DNA of 64,000 nucleotides from Pseudomonadota bacterium (lineage in GTDB: Bacteria; Pseudomonadota; Gammaproteobacteria; Burkholderiales; Burkholderiaceae_C), in assembly GCA_022566735.1 (NCBI GenBank), contig JADFIG010000006.1:65119-129118 (forward strand). Reading direction: 5' to 3'. The notes under the pieces are model-generated. The model saw only the letters and a list, made by a program, of their open reading frames with translations, was not told the DNA's origin and did no database searches. Positions 1 through 10,700 of this stretch are shown here, one piece after another. Within the stretch, counting starts at the first letter, position 1, and each line of letters begins with the position of its first letter. The position numbers and the translations under genes are program-made.

Positions 1-3000
1 CGGACCTGGAGGTGGCGTACGACACGGGGGCGAGGGCGGAGGTGCAGACGAATGCGCGGGGCCTGCGCACGCGCACGGTGCGCAACGAGTTCGAGCAGGT
101 CGTGCGCATCGAGCACCCCGATGGCGCGACCCAGCAGTTCACTCACTCGCCGCTCCACCTGCAGGTCACCGAAGCCATCGACGAAGGCGGCATCAAGGTG
201 CGCAACGAGTTCGATGCCGTGGGCAACCTGCTCAAGCGCACCGAGGCCGCAGGCACCGCCGATGAGCGCGTCATCCTCGTCCAGCGCAACAGCCTGGGCC
301 AGGTGATCCGCACGACCACGCAGGGCCGCACCGAAGTCACCGGTTTCGTCACCCCGGACGCCGTCTGGCAGTTCGACTACGACGAGCAAGGCCACCTCCA
401 GCGCGCCACCGACCCCCTGGGCCAGGTGCACCTGCTGAGCCACAACCGCATCGGCCAGCTGCTGCGCTACACCAACCCGCTGGGCCAGACCACCCAGGCC
501 GAGTACGATGCCGAGGGCCTCATCACGAAGGTCACCGACCCGCTGGGCCGCGTGCGCCGCTACGCTCACGACCCGGCCGGCAACCTCACCGGCATCACCG
601 ATGCCAAGGGCGTGACGGTCCAGGCGGCCTACGACGGCCTCAACCGCCGCACCAGCATCACCGACGTCCTGGGCGGCATCTACAGGATCGCCTACAACGG
701 CCAGGGCCTGCCGGTGTCCGTCACCGACGAGGACGGCCGCAGCCGCACCTCGACCTACGACAACTTCCTGCGCCTGGTGCGCGAGACCGACGGCGCGGGC
801 AACAGCACCGACTTCGACTACAACGTGGCCGACGGCAGCGCCAGCGGCGTGCTGGGCTCCTTGCTCGACCCCACCGAAATCCGCGCGCCGGGCCTGACCC
901 TGCGCCAGCGCTTCAACGAGCGGGGCCGCCTCACGCTGGAGTCCGCGCTCAACACGACGCAAGCCGGCACGGTCACGCTGACCAGCGCCCGCAGCGTCGA
1001 TGCCCGCGGCCTGGTCAAGACCGAAACCGATGCCTACGGCAAGCAGCTGAGCCGCACTTACAACGCCTTCGGTCAGCTCGTCGAAGTGACCGACCGCCTG
1101 GGCCACAAGACCCGTGCCGACCACGATGCCCGCGGCAACCTGATCCGCCTGACCGACGCCCTGGGCCGTGTGACCCGCTTCGAATTCGACGCGATGGACC
1201 GCCTGGTCAAGGAGGTCCGCCCGCTCGGCCAGACGACCACCTACGAACACGACGCCGCCGGTCGCTTCGTGGCCCAGGTCGATCCGCTGGGCAACCGCAC
1301 GGTCCATGTGCGCGATGCGGCCGGCCGCATCACGGCGCGCCAGTACCACCGTGGCAGCAGCACCCGCGTGCGCAACGTCAGCTTCAGCTGGGACGAGGAA
1401 GACCGCCTCGTGGCCTGGCAGGACGAAGACCTCACCCGCCCGGTGGGGCAGCAGCTCACCTCGGCCACGCTGAGCTACGACGAACTCGGCCGCAAGACCG
1501 GCGAGACCCTGCGCATCCCCAACCCGGCGGGGGGCACGCACGCGATGTCCCATGCCTATGCCTACAGCCCGGCCGGCAAGAAGACGCGCATCACCTGGCC
1601 CGACGGCACCGCCATCGACCACGCCTACAGCGCCCACGGCGAGTTGCAGCAGGTCAGCATCCCGGGCGAGGGCACGATCACGGTCAACGAGTTCGCCGGC
1701 ACCCAGCCGAGCAAGCTCACCCTGCCGGGCGGCACCACCCAGGAGCGCCGCTGGGACGGCCTGCACAACCTCGAATCGCTGAAGGTGCGCGCGCCCAACC
1801 AGCAGACCGTGCTCGACCTGGGGCTGGGCTATGGCCTGGGCCAGGAGCTCAAGAGCGTGGTGCGCACCGACGTCATCGGCACGGCCAGCGCCTCGCTCAG
1901 CACCGCCTACAGCTACGACGACGAACTGCGCCTGGCCCAGGTCGACACCGACACCGGTGGCCTGTTCGGCACCCGCAGCGAGACCTTCAGCCTCGACGCC
2001 GTGGCCAACCGCGTGGCCCACAGCGCGGTCAGCGGGGCCTGGAGCCACGACGCCAACCACCGCCTGCTGCAGCGCGGCACGGGCAGCGACGCCACCACCT
2101 ACGTCCACGACGACGCGGGCAACCTGATCAAGAAGACCGAGGCCGGTGGCAAGGTCACGCAGTTCAGCTACGACACCGCCAACCGCCTGGTGGCGGTGCG
2201 CGACGGCAGCAACCGCCTGATCGCCCGCTACGGGCACGACCCGCTCAACCGCCGTGTCTGGCGCGAGCAGTACCGCGATGCCGCGGGCAACGCCCTGGCC
2301 AGCCCGCAGCGCAGCTACCACGCCCATGCCGACGAAGGCCTGCTGGCCGAAGCGGTGCAGCCCATCACCCTGCAGGCCGACGACAGCGTGACGGCCAGCG
2401 CGGCGCCGGTGCTGGTCGCGCAGCACGGCCTGATGCCCGACGCGCCCTTCACCACCGGCGTGCTGTTCACCAAGGCCATCGCCTCCGATGGCCAGCCCCT
2501 GGTGGCCGTGTTCCAGCACGACCAGCAGCGCAAGCCGGTGCAGGCCATCGCCAGCAATGGCGCGGTGGTCTGGGCCGCCACCTACGATGCCTTCGGCCGC
2601 GCCACCGTGCTGACCACGCCTGCGGCCGACCGCGTGACCTTGTCGAGCGCGCTGCGCCTGCCCGGCCAGCTCGAAGACCCCGAGACCGGCCTGCACCAGA
2701 ACCTCAACCGCGAGTACGACCCGAGCCTGGGGCGCTACCTGCAAGCCGACCCCATCGGCCTGCTGGGCGGCGTCAACACCTATGCCTACGTGGGCGGCGA
2801 TCCGGTCAACCTGGTCGACCCGCAGGGCCTGTGGGCGGTGTCCTTCGGCGCGGCCCTGGGCCCGGGCTTCCAGTTCAGCTTCGGCAAGGACCGCAAGACC
2901 GACCGCGGCTTCATCGACTTCAAGATTGGCTGGGGCGTGAGCGCCACCCTGAAGTACGACCCGCTGGGCGGCCTGCCCTACTCGCTGCCCGAGGATTGCG

Positions 3001-3251
3001 GCCGCGGCGGCATCGGCATCCGTGCCTTCGGTGAGCTGGGCAAGTTCCAGGCCGGCCCCATCGACGCCAAGTTGTTCGACGGCAAGGCCGGCTACAACTT
3101 CGACCTCTTCAACAACAACGACCCCGAGTTCCGTGCGCAGCGCTACGCCAAGGTGGACCAGAAGGCGCAGCTCCAGGGCAAGACCTGGGGCCTGGACGCC
3201 AAGCTGGCTTCGGGCGGCGTGGGCTTCACGGTGTACTCGGGCAAGAAGTGA
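1..3251 (+). CDS. RHS/YD-repeat polymorphic toxin protein, 5' truncated by window edge
   Basis: The frame is open from base 3, so the true start lies upstream of the window and about 1082 residues are visible. The body is a long run of YD repeats (patterns such as YDxxGNL and TDPLGR), which in the RHS family form a hollow beta-cocoon around a C-terminal toxin. The core ends with the family's conserved double motif, DPIGL and then DPQGL, at about 2750-2831. The roughly 139 residues after it (2832-3248) are the variable tip. They are rich in Gly and aromatic residues, look beta-structured, and match no toxin family I recognise. The first 127 bases are identical to 9134-9260 in the second RHS gene. 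The next gene overlaps the stop codon by one base and is the candidate immunity partner. The RHS assignment is firm; the activity of the tip is unknown. Confidence 0.93.
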   Translation, partial: DLEVAYDTGARAEVQTNARGLRTRTVRNEFEQVVRIEHPDGATQQFTHSPLHLQVTEAIDEGGIKVRNEFDAVGNLLKRTEAAGTADERVILVQRNSLGQVIRTTTQGRTEVTGFVTPDAVWQFDYDEQGHLQRATDPLGQVHLLSHNRIGQLLRYTNPLGQTTQAEYDAEGLITKVTDPLGRVRRYAHDPAGNLTGITDAKGVTVQAAYDGLNRRTSITDVLGGIYRIAYNGQGLPVSVTDEDGRSRTSTYDNFLRLVRETDGAGNSTDFDYNVADGSASGVLGSLLDPTEIRAPGLTLRQRFNERGRLTLESALNTTQAGTVTLTSARSVDARGLVKTETDAYGKQLSRTYNAFGQLVEVTDRLGHKTRADHDARGNLIRLTDALGRVTRFEFDAMDRLVKEVRPLGQTTTYEHDAAGRFVAQVDPLGNRTVHVRDAAGRITARQYHRGSSTRVRNVSFSWDEEDRLVAWQDEDLTRPVGQQLTSATLSYDELGRKTGETLRIPNPAGGTHAMSHAYAYSPAGKKTRITWPDGTAIDHAYSAHGELQQVSIPGEGTITVNEFAGTQPSKLTLPGGTTQERRWDGLHNLESLKVRAPNQQTVLDLGLGYGLGQELKSVVRTDVIGTASASLSTAYSYDDELRLAQVDTDTGGLFGTRSETFSLDAVANRVAHSAVSGAWSHDANHRLLQRGTGSDATTYVHDDAGNLIKKTEAGGKVTQFSYDTANRLVAVRDGSNRLIARYGHDPLNRRVWREQYRDAAGNALASPQRSYHAHADEGLLAEAVQPITLQADDSVTASAAPVLVAQHGLMPDAPFTTGVLFTKAIASDGQPLVAVFQHDQQRKPVQAIASNGAVVWAATYDAFGRATVLTTPAADRVTLSSALRLPGQLEDPETGLHQNLNREYDPSLGRYLQADPIGLLGGVNTYAYVGGDPVNLVDPQGLWAVSFGAALGPGFQFSFGKDRKTDRGFIDFKIGWGVSATLKYDPLGGLPYSLPEDCGRGGIGIRAFGELGKFQAGPIDAKLFDGKAGYNFDLFNNNDPEFRAQRYAKVDQKAQLQGKTWGLDAKLASGGVGFTVYSGKK

Positions 3252-3613
3252 TGCGCAGGCCCAGGCTGGGAGCCAAGCCCTGGGGCGTGCTGGCCCTGGC
3301 GCTCGGCCTGCTGGCCATCCCGCAGCTCTACGGCCTGTGGGGCGAGGGGCCGCGGGCCATCGAGGTGGCGCTGCGGCAGTCCCCCCGTGTGCAGGCACTG
3401 TGCGCGCGGCTCGGCGGCCTGTATGTGGTGCCTTGGGGCATGAACCTGTCAGACAGCGACAGCCAGGGTGAGCTGGAGATGGCGCACTGGGTGCGCTGCG
3501 ATGGGGCCTGGGCGCGGGTGGATGCGGCCCTGGTGCACCGCGGCGGGCCCTGGCAGGTGCAGCGCCTGGCCATCGAGGTCAAAGGCCAGGTGCACGACGT
3601 GCTGGAGAGATGA
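3251..3613 (+). CDS. Small membrane-anchored protein, Coa1/Tim21-like, candidate RHS immunity protein
   Basis: This is a 120-residue protein. The ATG at 3251 shares its A with the TGA of the RHS gene (TGATG arrangement), which implies translational coupling; a GTG at 3248 is an alternative start. A basic N-terminus (residues 2-10) is followed by one hydrophobic segment at about residues 11-25. A periplasmic domain follows, with an alpha segment (around AIEVALRQSP) and then alternating beta strands ending in VQRLAIEVKG. This pattern resembles the Coa1/Tim21-like fold seen in small bacterial membrane proteins. The resemblance is judged by eye and is weak. Its position directly after the variable RHS tip is where immunity genes sit in polymorphic toxin loci, so immunity is the leading inference, but the sequence alone does not prove it. 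Confidence 0.6.
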   Translation: MRRPRLGAKPWGVLALALGLLAIPQLYGLWGEGPRAIEVALRQSPRVQALCARLGGLYVVPWGMNLSDSDSQGELEMAHWVRCDGAWARVDAALVHRGGPWQVQRLAIEVKGQVHDVLER

Positions 3614-3665
3614 AGCAAGCAAGGGCCTTTCAGGCGGTGCCGCCCGGGTTGCCCCACACGATCAC

Positions 3666-3681
3666 GTCACAGTGCTGTGAC
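3666..3681. promoter_or_regulatory. 16-bp inverted repeat, putative operator
   Basis: GTCACAG and CTGTGAC form a perfect 7-bp dyad around a 2-bp centre, in the 82-bp gap before the large secreted protein. The arms are the reverse of the CRP-type TGTGA-N6-TCACA arrangement, so a CRP site is not implied. The dyad lies only 14-26 bp upstream of the possible start codons, a position suited to a repressor site. The regulator is unknown. Confidence 0.35.
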
Positions 3682-3695
3682 ATAACCAACGAACG

Positions 3696-6600
3696 ATGGT
3701 GCATGACATGAACACGCAAGCTCCCAACCCCGACCGCTGCGCCGCGCGCCCCGGCTGGCGTGCGCGCGTGTCTGCCTGGCTGGCCACCGCGGTGCTGGTC
3801 TGCTTCGCCGCGCTGCCCGCAGCCCATGCGCAGGAGACCGTCTGCGCCAAGGTCAAGATCGAGATCAAGCAGGAGCTGACCCTTGAGCGCCAGGCCTTCG
3901 ACGCCGAGATGAAGATCAACAACACCACCGAGTCTGGCGTCATCGAGAACGTCGCCATCGTGGTGAAGGTGACGGACGAAGCGGGCAACCCGGTCGCGAT
4001 CAGCGACAACCCCAACGACCTGAGCGCCAAGTTCTTCCTGCGCGTCTCCAACAAGCAGGCGATCGCCGACATCACCGGCGCGGGCACGGTGGCGGCGCGC
4101 ACCACGGCCATCGTCAACTGGCTGCTCATCCCCGCGCCCGGTTCGGCCGGCAGCAACCCGCTGGGCAAGAAGTACCTGGTGGGTGCGTCGCTGAAGTACC
4201 GATTCGCCGGCGAGGACCAGACCCTGGACGTCTCGCCCGATGTCATCACCGTCAAGCCCCTGCCGCTGCTCACGCTGGACTACTTCCTGCAGCAAAACGT
4301 CTGGGGCGACGACCCGCTGACGGCCGAGGTCGAACCCGTCGAGCCTTTCACGCTGGGCGTGCGCGTCAGGAACAACGGCTTTGCCACAGCGAAGAACCTG
4401 AAGATCGATTCGGCCCAGCCCAAGATCGTCGAGAACAACCAGGGCCTGCTGGTCAACTTCACGCTCACCGGCAGCTACGTCGATGACGCCCCCGTGCAGA
4501 ACACCTTGCTGATCGGCTTTGGCGACATCGCGGCCAACACGGCGAAGATGGGCCGCTGGAACATGGAGTCCACGCTGGCGGGCAAGTTCACCGAGTTCAC
4601 CGCGCGCTTCACCCACGCCGACGAACTGGGCGGCGCCATGACCTCCATCCTGCAGGCCACCAACGCGCACTTCCTGATCCGCGATGTGCGCGTCGACCTG
4701 CCCGGCCGCGACGCCGTGCGCGACTTCCTGGCGCAGGACGGCGATGTCATCCGCGTGTATGAATCCGACAGCACCGACACCGAGGTCACCGACCGCAGCG
4801 CCGTCGCGCAACTGGCGGCGGTGTCCGGTGGCAGCGTGGGCGCCTACACGCTCAACATCCCGGCCACCGCGGGCTTTGTCTATGTGCGCCTGCCCGATCC
4901 GTTCCAGGGCCAGAAGGTCGTGGGCCGCATCCAGCGTTCCGACGCCAAGCAGTTGCTGCCCGACAACGTCTGGCTGTCCAGGACCCGCAATGCACAGACC
5001 AAGCAGTGGGAGCACTGGTTCAACCTGTTCGATGTGAACACCACCGGCGTGTACGAAGCGGCCTTCGATGCGCCCAGCAGTGCGCCGCGCGCGCCGGTGC
5101 TGCAGTTCGTGGCCGACCGCCGCACCAAGGAAGAGCAGCAGGTGTCCTTCCTGGTCGAGGCCAGCAGCCCCGACGCCAAGCCCGTGACCCTCAGCGCCCA
5201 GCCGCTGCCGGCCGGGGCCTCCCTGACCATGCAGGCACCGGACCCGAGCTCGCCCACCGTGGCGCGTGCCGTGTTCGACTGGACACCGCCCAAGGGCACG
5301 GCGGGCAGCTACCTGGTCAACTACACCGTCAGCGATGGCAGCCTGAGCAGCGCGCGTGCCGCCACCATCACCGTCGACCCGAAGGACCCGCCGCCCGGAC
5401 CGGGCACGCCCCAGGTCAACGCGCCGGCCTCCGGTGGCCAGGTGAGCACGCTCAAGCCCACGCTGTCCGTGCTGGCCTCGGGCGCGGCCCAGGACCCGAC
5501 GCAGGCCATCCAGTTCGAGCTCTACCGCGATGCGGCCATGACCCAGCTGGTCGACAGCGCCCTGGTGCCCAAGGCTGGCGTGGTGGCGGGCAATGGCGGC
5601 GGCGACGTGGTCGCGCCCACGGCCTGGACGCCGGGCACCGCCTTGCAGGACAACACCGGCCACTGGTGGCGCGCCCGCGCCTTCGACGGCGGCCAGGTCT
5701 ACAGCCCCTGGACGAACGCCCGCTTCTTCGTCAACCTCTTCAACGACCCGCCCGACAGCTTCAACCTCAGCAGCCCGGCACCCGCCGCCGAAGTGGCCGA
5801 GGCCTCGCCCGTGCTGAGCTGGGCCCATGCCACCGACAAGGATGGCGATGCGCTGACCTACGATGTCGACGTCTACAGCGACACCGCCCTGAGCCAGCGC
5901 GTCACCGGTGTCATCGGCCTCGCCGCAGCCCCGGGTGGCCAGACCAGCTGGACGCTCACGCAGGCACTGAACAACCACGCGACCTACCTCTGGCGCGTGA
6001 CCGCGGTCGATGCCCTGGGCGCGCGCACCCTGTCGATGGCGCGCAGCTTCGTGGTCAACACCGGCAACACAGCGCCGACCGCGCCGGCCGTGCTGCAGCC
6101 CAGTCCGGGCGGCCAGGTCACGGCCTCGTCGGTCCAGCTCAGCGTGCAGAACGCCAGCGACGCCGAGGCCGACCTGCTCACCCTGGTCTTCGAGATCGAC
6201 ACAGTCAACACCTTCGACTCCCCGGCCAAGCAGACCTCGGGCCAGCTCATCCAGGCCAGCGCCGGCAGCACCGGCTGGCCTGTGGGTGGCCTGGTCGAGA
6301 ACCAGCGCTACTTCTGGCGCGTCAAGGCGCAGGACGGGCGGGCCGAGTCGGCCTGGGTCGGCGGCGACTTCCTGGTCAACCGCGTCAACGACGCGCCGCC
6401 CGCGCCCACCGTGCAGAACCCGGGCAGCGGCGCGTGGTCGTCCACCCTGCAGCCCACCCTGGTGGCCAACGCGGTGCAAGACCCCGAAGGCGAGGCCGTG
6501 GCCTACGATTTCGAGGTCTACCGTGACGCGGCCCTGAGCCAGCGCGTCATCGCCGGCAGCTCGGCCAGCAACGGCTGGACCGTGGCCTTGCCGCTGGCCG

Positions 6601-7703
6601 ACAAGACCACCCACTGGTGGCGTGTGCGCGCAGTGGACAGCCTGGGCGCGGCCAGCGCCTGGTCGCAGCCGGCGGTGCTCTACGTCAGCACCGGCCCCTA
6701 CCAGGCCCCGTCCATCCAGGTGACCTCGCCGGCCACGCCCATCCAGCCGACGGTGCAGGGCGAGCAACGCCTGGTCACGCTGAACTGGGAGGGCACCAAC
6801 CCGAACATCGAGCCGACCATCGCGCTGTACCACGCAAGCAGCCCGACCGATTTCAACGGCACCCTCATCGTCGATGGCCTGCGCCAGCCCGCGGGCACGC
6901 AGTCCGGCAGCTACACCTGGGACGTCAGCGCCTTGCCTGTGGGCACCCACCACGTCTATGGCGTGATCTACGACGCGCGCGGCGTGGGCCGTGCCTGGGC
7001 CCCGGGGGCGGTGGTGATCGCCCCGGCCGTGCAGTCGGGCGGCGTGAGCGTGTCGCCGGCCAGCGGCCTGAGCACCACGGAAGACGGGGGCTCGGCGTCC
7101 GCGCAGGTGGTGCTCAACAGCGCCCCGACGGCGCCGGTCACCGTGCCGGTGTCGGTGTCCGATGCGCGCGAGGGCTCGGTCAGCCCGGCGGCCATCGTCT
7201 TCACGCCGCAGAACTGGTCCACCCCGGTGACCGTGACCGTGACGGGGCGCCCCGACTGCCTCAAGAGCGGCAGCGCCAGCCATGAGTTGCGCGTCGGTGC
7301 GCTGGTCTCGCTGGACCCGCAGTTCATCGGCCTGGCCGCCGCCCCGGTGAGCGTGACCAACCAGGACAGCACGCTGGCCCCGGCCACCGCCAGCAACGAC
7401 CCGCGCATCGGCATCTGCTCGGCCGCGCTGCTGAGCACCACCAAGGTCGATGCCACGACCTGGGAGTACACCTTCACCGCCATGGCGGGCAACTCCGGCA
7501 CGGCCCTCAATGGCCTGACGGCCACGCTGACCGGCGCCAACGTGCCCATCCAGATCATCCAGCCCAGGCTGGAATTCGGGGCGCTGCAAAAGGGCGAGGC
7601 CGGCCGCAGCGGCACCGCGGTGGTCTTCCGTGCCAAGGTCTTCCTGGCGCCGAGTTCCTTCAACAACAACCTGTTCTTCCGCTGGAGCGCCAGCGTGCGT
7701 TGA
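3696..7703 (+). CDS. Large secreted fibronectin-III-like repeat protein between two RHS genes
   Basis: This is a 1335-residue protein with a Sec signal peptide (hydrophobic stretch about residues 27-41, likely cleavage after AHA). Residues about 45-475 are a beta-rich region I cannot name. A putative Ig-like (He_PIG-type) domain spans about 480-562. Four tandem fibronectin-III-like repeats cover about 571-680, 684-785, 791-895 and 898-1000, each with a recurring WRV/WRA strand (HWWRARAFD, YLWRVTAVD, YFWRVKAQD, HWWRVRAVD). An adhesin-type Ig-like repeat follows at about 1118-1190, with the motif TPQNW. There is no C-terminal membrane anchor, LPXTG or PEP-CTERM signal, so release or non-covalent attachment is likely. 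Start ATGs at 3696 and 3708 are both possible, and neither has a strong ribosome-binding site. The downstream RHS gene begins 5 bp after the stop, so they are probably co-transcribed. A cell-surface or toxin-carrier role is inference. Confidence 0.85.
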   Translation: MVHDMNTQAPNPDRCAARPGWRARVSAWLATAVLVCFAALPAAHAQETVCAKVKIEIKQELTLERQAFDAEMKINNTTESGVIENVAIVVKVTDEAGNPVAISDNPNDLSAKFFLRVSNKQAIADITGAGTVAARTTAIVNWLLIPAPGSAGSNPLGKKYLVGASLKYRFAGEDQTLDVSPDVITVKPLPLLTLDYFLQQNVWGDDPLTAEVEPVEPFTLGVRVRNNGFATAKNLKIDSAQPKIVENNQGLLVNFTLTGSYVDDAPVQNTLLIGFGDIAANTAKMGRWNMESTLAGKFTEFTARFTHADELGGAMTSILQATNAHFLIRDVRVDLPGRDAVRDFLAQDGDVIRVYESDSTDTEVTDRSAVAQLAAVSGGSVGAYTLNIPATAGFVYVRLPDPFQGQKVVGRIQRSDAKQLLPDNVWLSRTRNAQTKQWEHWFNLFDVNTTGVYEAAFDAPSSAPRAPVLQFVADRRTKEEQQVSFLVEASSPDAKPVTLSAQPLPAGASLTMQAPDPSSPTVARAVFDWTPPKGTAGSYLVNYTVSDGSLSSARAATITVDPKDPPPGPGTPQVNAPASGGQVSTLKPTLSVLASGAAQDPTQAIQFELYRDAAMTQLVDSALVPKAGVVAGNGGGDVVAPTAWTPGTALQDNTGHWWRARAFDGGQVYSPWTNARFFVNLFNDPPDSFNLSSPAPAAEVAEASPVLSWAHATDKDGDALTYDVDVYSDTALSQRVTGVIGLAAAPGGQTSWTLTQALNNHATYLWRVTAVDALGARTLSMARSFVVNTGNTAPTAPAVLQPSPGGQVTASSVQLSVQNASDAEADLLTLVFEIDTVNTFDSPAKQTSGQLIQASAGSTGWPVGGLVENQRYFWRVKAQDGRAESAWVGGDFLVNRVNDAPPAPTVQNPGSGAWSSTLQPTLVANAVQDPEGEAVAYDFEVYRDAALSQRVIAGSSASNGWTVALPLADKTTHWWRVRAVDSLGAASAWSQPAVLYVSTGPYQAPSIQVTSPATPIQPTVQGEQRLVTLNWEGTNPNIEPTIALYHASSPTDFNGTLIVDGLRQPAGTQSGSYTWDVSALPVGTHHVYGVIYDARGVGRAWAPGAVVIAPAVQSGGVSVSPASGLSTTEDGGSASAQVVLNSAPTAPVTVPVSVSDAREGSVSPAAIVFTPQNWSTPVTVTVTGRPDCLKSGSASHELRVGALVSLDPQFIGLAAAPVSVTNQDSTLAPATASNDPRIGICSAALLSTTKVDATTWEYTFTAMAGNSGTALNGLTATLTGANVPIQIIQPRLEFGALQKGEAGRSGTAVVFRAKVFLAPSSFNNNLFFRWSASVR

Positions 7704-7707
7704 CCGG

Positions 7708-10700
7708 ATGAAGCGCATGCTCCTCTCCGTCCTGAGCGAGATCCGGGCGTTCGTGTCGACGGCCCGTTCGCTGCCCATCTCCCTGGGCATGCCGCTGGGC
7801 TTGAGCCTGGCCTTGTGCTGGACACCCTCTGCCCATGCGCAACGCAGCGTGAACGGTCTGAGCGTGACGACGCCGAACGGTTACGCGGTGGTGGTGCGAG
7901 ACGACCTGGTGTTGTCGAGCGAAGCGGGGCAGGTGAAGTGGGGCCGGCAGTGGGACGGGCAGGAGTGGCGGTTCAACCCGCAGTGGGAGAGCCTGAGCCA
8001 GAGCTGGAAGAACCTGACGGGCAGCCAGGCGGCGGACACGACGGGCTCGACGGTGGCGGGCTCGGCCACCACGGCCACCACCAGCACGACCACCTCGGCG
8101 AGCCCTGGCACGGCCCTGCTCAGCGCGGGCGGTGCGGGCGGCAGTGGCGGGGGCTGCTGGGTCTGGGTGGACGAAGACTGGCAGCCCAGCTACGGCACGG
8201 CGCTGATCGGCGGGCTGCCGCAAGCCGACGCGGTGGTGCCGGCGCGGCTGACGCCGTTCAACCGGGTGATGGGCGAGGTGGGTGCCGAGCAGGCCGGCTA
8301 CCCGCCGCTGCAGCGCGTGAGCGTGGACTACGCCAGCCTGTGCGCGGGCGCGGCGGTGTCGATGCCGCCGGCGACCGATGTGGAGGCGATCCGCCGCGTC
8401 AACGAGCTCTACCTGGGCGACAACGGCCGCTACGCGTTCAGCAACCGCGCGGTGCTGGAAAAGCGCGCGGTGCGGCAGATGGCGCCCCAGGCGGCCGACG
8501 CGCTGTACGCCAGCCTGGGGGCAGGGCGCATCAGCCTGAGCCCGCAGGGCAACGACAAGGGCTTCCGCTGGATCGACAAGAGCGGCGACTGGATCGACTA
8601 CAACACGCAAGGCCAGGTGGTGGCCTATGGCGACCGCAACAACAACACGACCTGGCTGGCGCGCGATGACAGCGGCCGGCTGCTGGGCGTGGTGGACGGA
8701 CGCGGGCGGGTGCTGCTGACGCTGCACTACACGGGGCAGCTGCTCACGGAGGTGAGGGACCACCCGGTGGCGGGGCTGGCGGGGGATCTGGCGGCGCGCA
8801 GCGTGAAGTACGGCTACGACAGCGCCAACCGGCTGGTGCAGGTGACGGATGTGCGCGGCAACGTGACGCGCTACGGCTACAACGTCAGCAACCGGCTCAC
8901 GCAGATCACGGACGCGGCGGGTCGCAGCGAGGCGCTGGCGTACACGGGCGATGCGGTGTCGAAGCACACGGCGGCGGACGGGTCGGTGACGGACTATGTG
9001 TTCGAGTACGACGACGCCAACAAGCAGTTCATCAGCAAGGTGACGGGCCCGCAGACGGAGGCGGGGCGGCGAGTGGAGGACCTGACGCACAACCGAGCGG
9101 GCAAGGTGGTGAGGCAACTGGTCAACGGGCGCACGGACCTGGAGGTGGCGTACGACACGGGGGCGAGGGCGGAGGTGCAGACGAATGCGCGGGGCCTGCG
9201 CACGCGCACGGTGCGCAACGAGTTCGAGCAGGTCGTGCGCATCGAGCACCCCGATGGCGCCGTCGAGCAGATGGCTTACGCCGCGCTCCACTTGCAGCAG
9301 ACCGAGGCCACCGACCCGCTGGGCTACCTGACCCGCTTCGAGCGCGACGCCGTCGGCAACCTGGTGCGCAAGGTCGAGGCCGCCGGCCGGCCGGAAGAGC
9401 GCGTCACCACCTACCAGCTCAATGCCCGCGGTTTTCCCGAGCGCATCACGCGCGTCGGCCGCACCGAGGCCGATGGCAGCGTCACCGCCGACGCCGTCTG
9501 GCAGGTGGCCTGGGACGAGCTCGGCCAGATCAGCCAGACCACCGACCCCGAAGGCGCGGTGCGCCGCTACGTCTACGACCGCGCGGGCAACCTCGTCCAG
9601 TACACCGACCCGCGCGGCAAGGTCACGCGCTACAGCGTGGACGAGGCAGGCAACCTGGTCGGCATCACCGACCCGCTGGGCCGCACCCGCACCTTCAGCT
9701 TCGACCAGGTCGGCCAGCTGGTCGGCGAGGTCGATGAGCGCGGCCAGCGCACCCAGCTCGCCTACGACGGCGTGGGCCGCCTGACCCAGGCCACGTCGGC
9801 GCTGGGCGGCATCCACAAGGTCGCCTACAACGGCCAGGGCCTGCCGGTGTCGGAGACCGACGCCGACGGCCGCACCACCCGCTCCGAGTACGACAACTTC
9901 CTGCGCCTGGTCCGGGACATCGACGCCCTGGGCAACCAGACCCAGTACGCCTACACCGTCGCCGATGGCACGGCCAGCGGCATGCTCGGCGCGCTGGTCG
10001 ACCCCACCGAGGTCCGCTACCCGACCTACACCGAGCGCAACCGCCTCGACGAGCGCGAACGCATCACCAGCGAGACCCTGGCCCACACCCGCCAGGCCGG
10101 CCCCGAAGAGCTCACCCAGACGACGACCTACGACAAGCGCGGCCGCGTCGTTGCCGAGACCGATGCGCGCGGCAAGACCCGCCGCTACACCTACGACGCG
10201 CTCGACCAGCTCGTCGAAACCACCGACGCGCTGGGCAACAAGACCCGCGCCAGACACGACGCCCGCGGCAACCTGATCGAGGTCACCGATGCCAAGGGCC
10301 AGGTCAGCCGCTTCGCCTACGACCGCAACGACCGCATCGTCCAGGAAACCCTGCCGCTGGGCCAGGTCACTCGCTACGAGCACGATGCCGCCGGCAACCT
10401 GGTGCGCCGCACCGACCCGCTGGGCGATGTCATCGTCACCGACCACGACGACGCCCACCGGCCCACCGAGGTGCGCGCCTACCGCGCTGGTGGCCAGTGG
10501 GTGCGCACCACCCGCTTCAGCTGGGATGCCGCCGACAACCTGATCGGCTGGACCGACACCGATGCCACCCGCCCCGCAGGCCAGCAGACCAGCAGCGGCA
10601 CCGCCACCTACGACGAAGACAACCGCAAGGTCGCCGCCACGCTCACCGTGCCCGACCCTGCGGGGGGCAGCTTCACCCTGTCGCACGGCTACCAGTACAG

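Noticed and set aside
3666..3681. CRP-type binding site
   Set aside because: The half-sites are in reverse order and the spacing is wrong compared with TGTGA-N6-TCACA.
7630..7707. Upstream start for the second RHS gene
   Set aside because: It would lie inside the preceding gene and spoil the signal peptide; the ATG at 7708 fits better.
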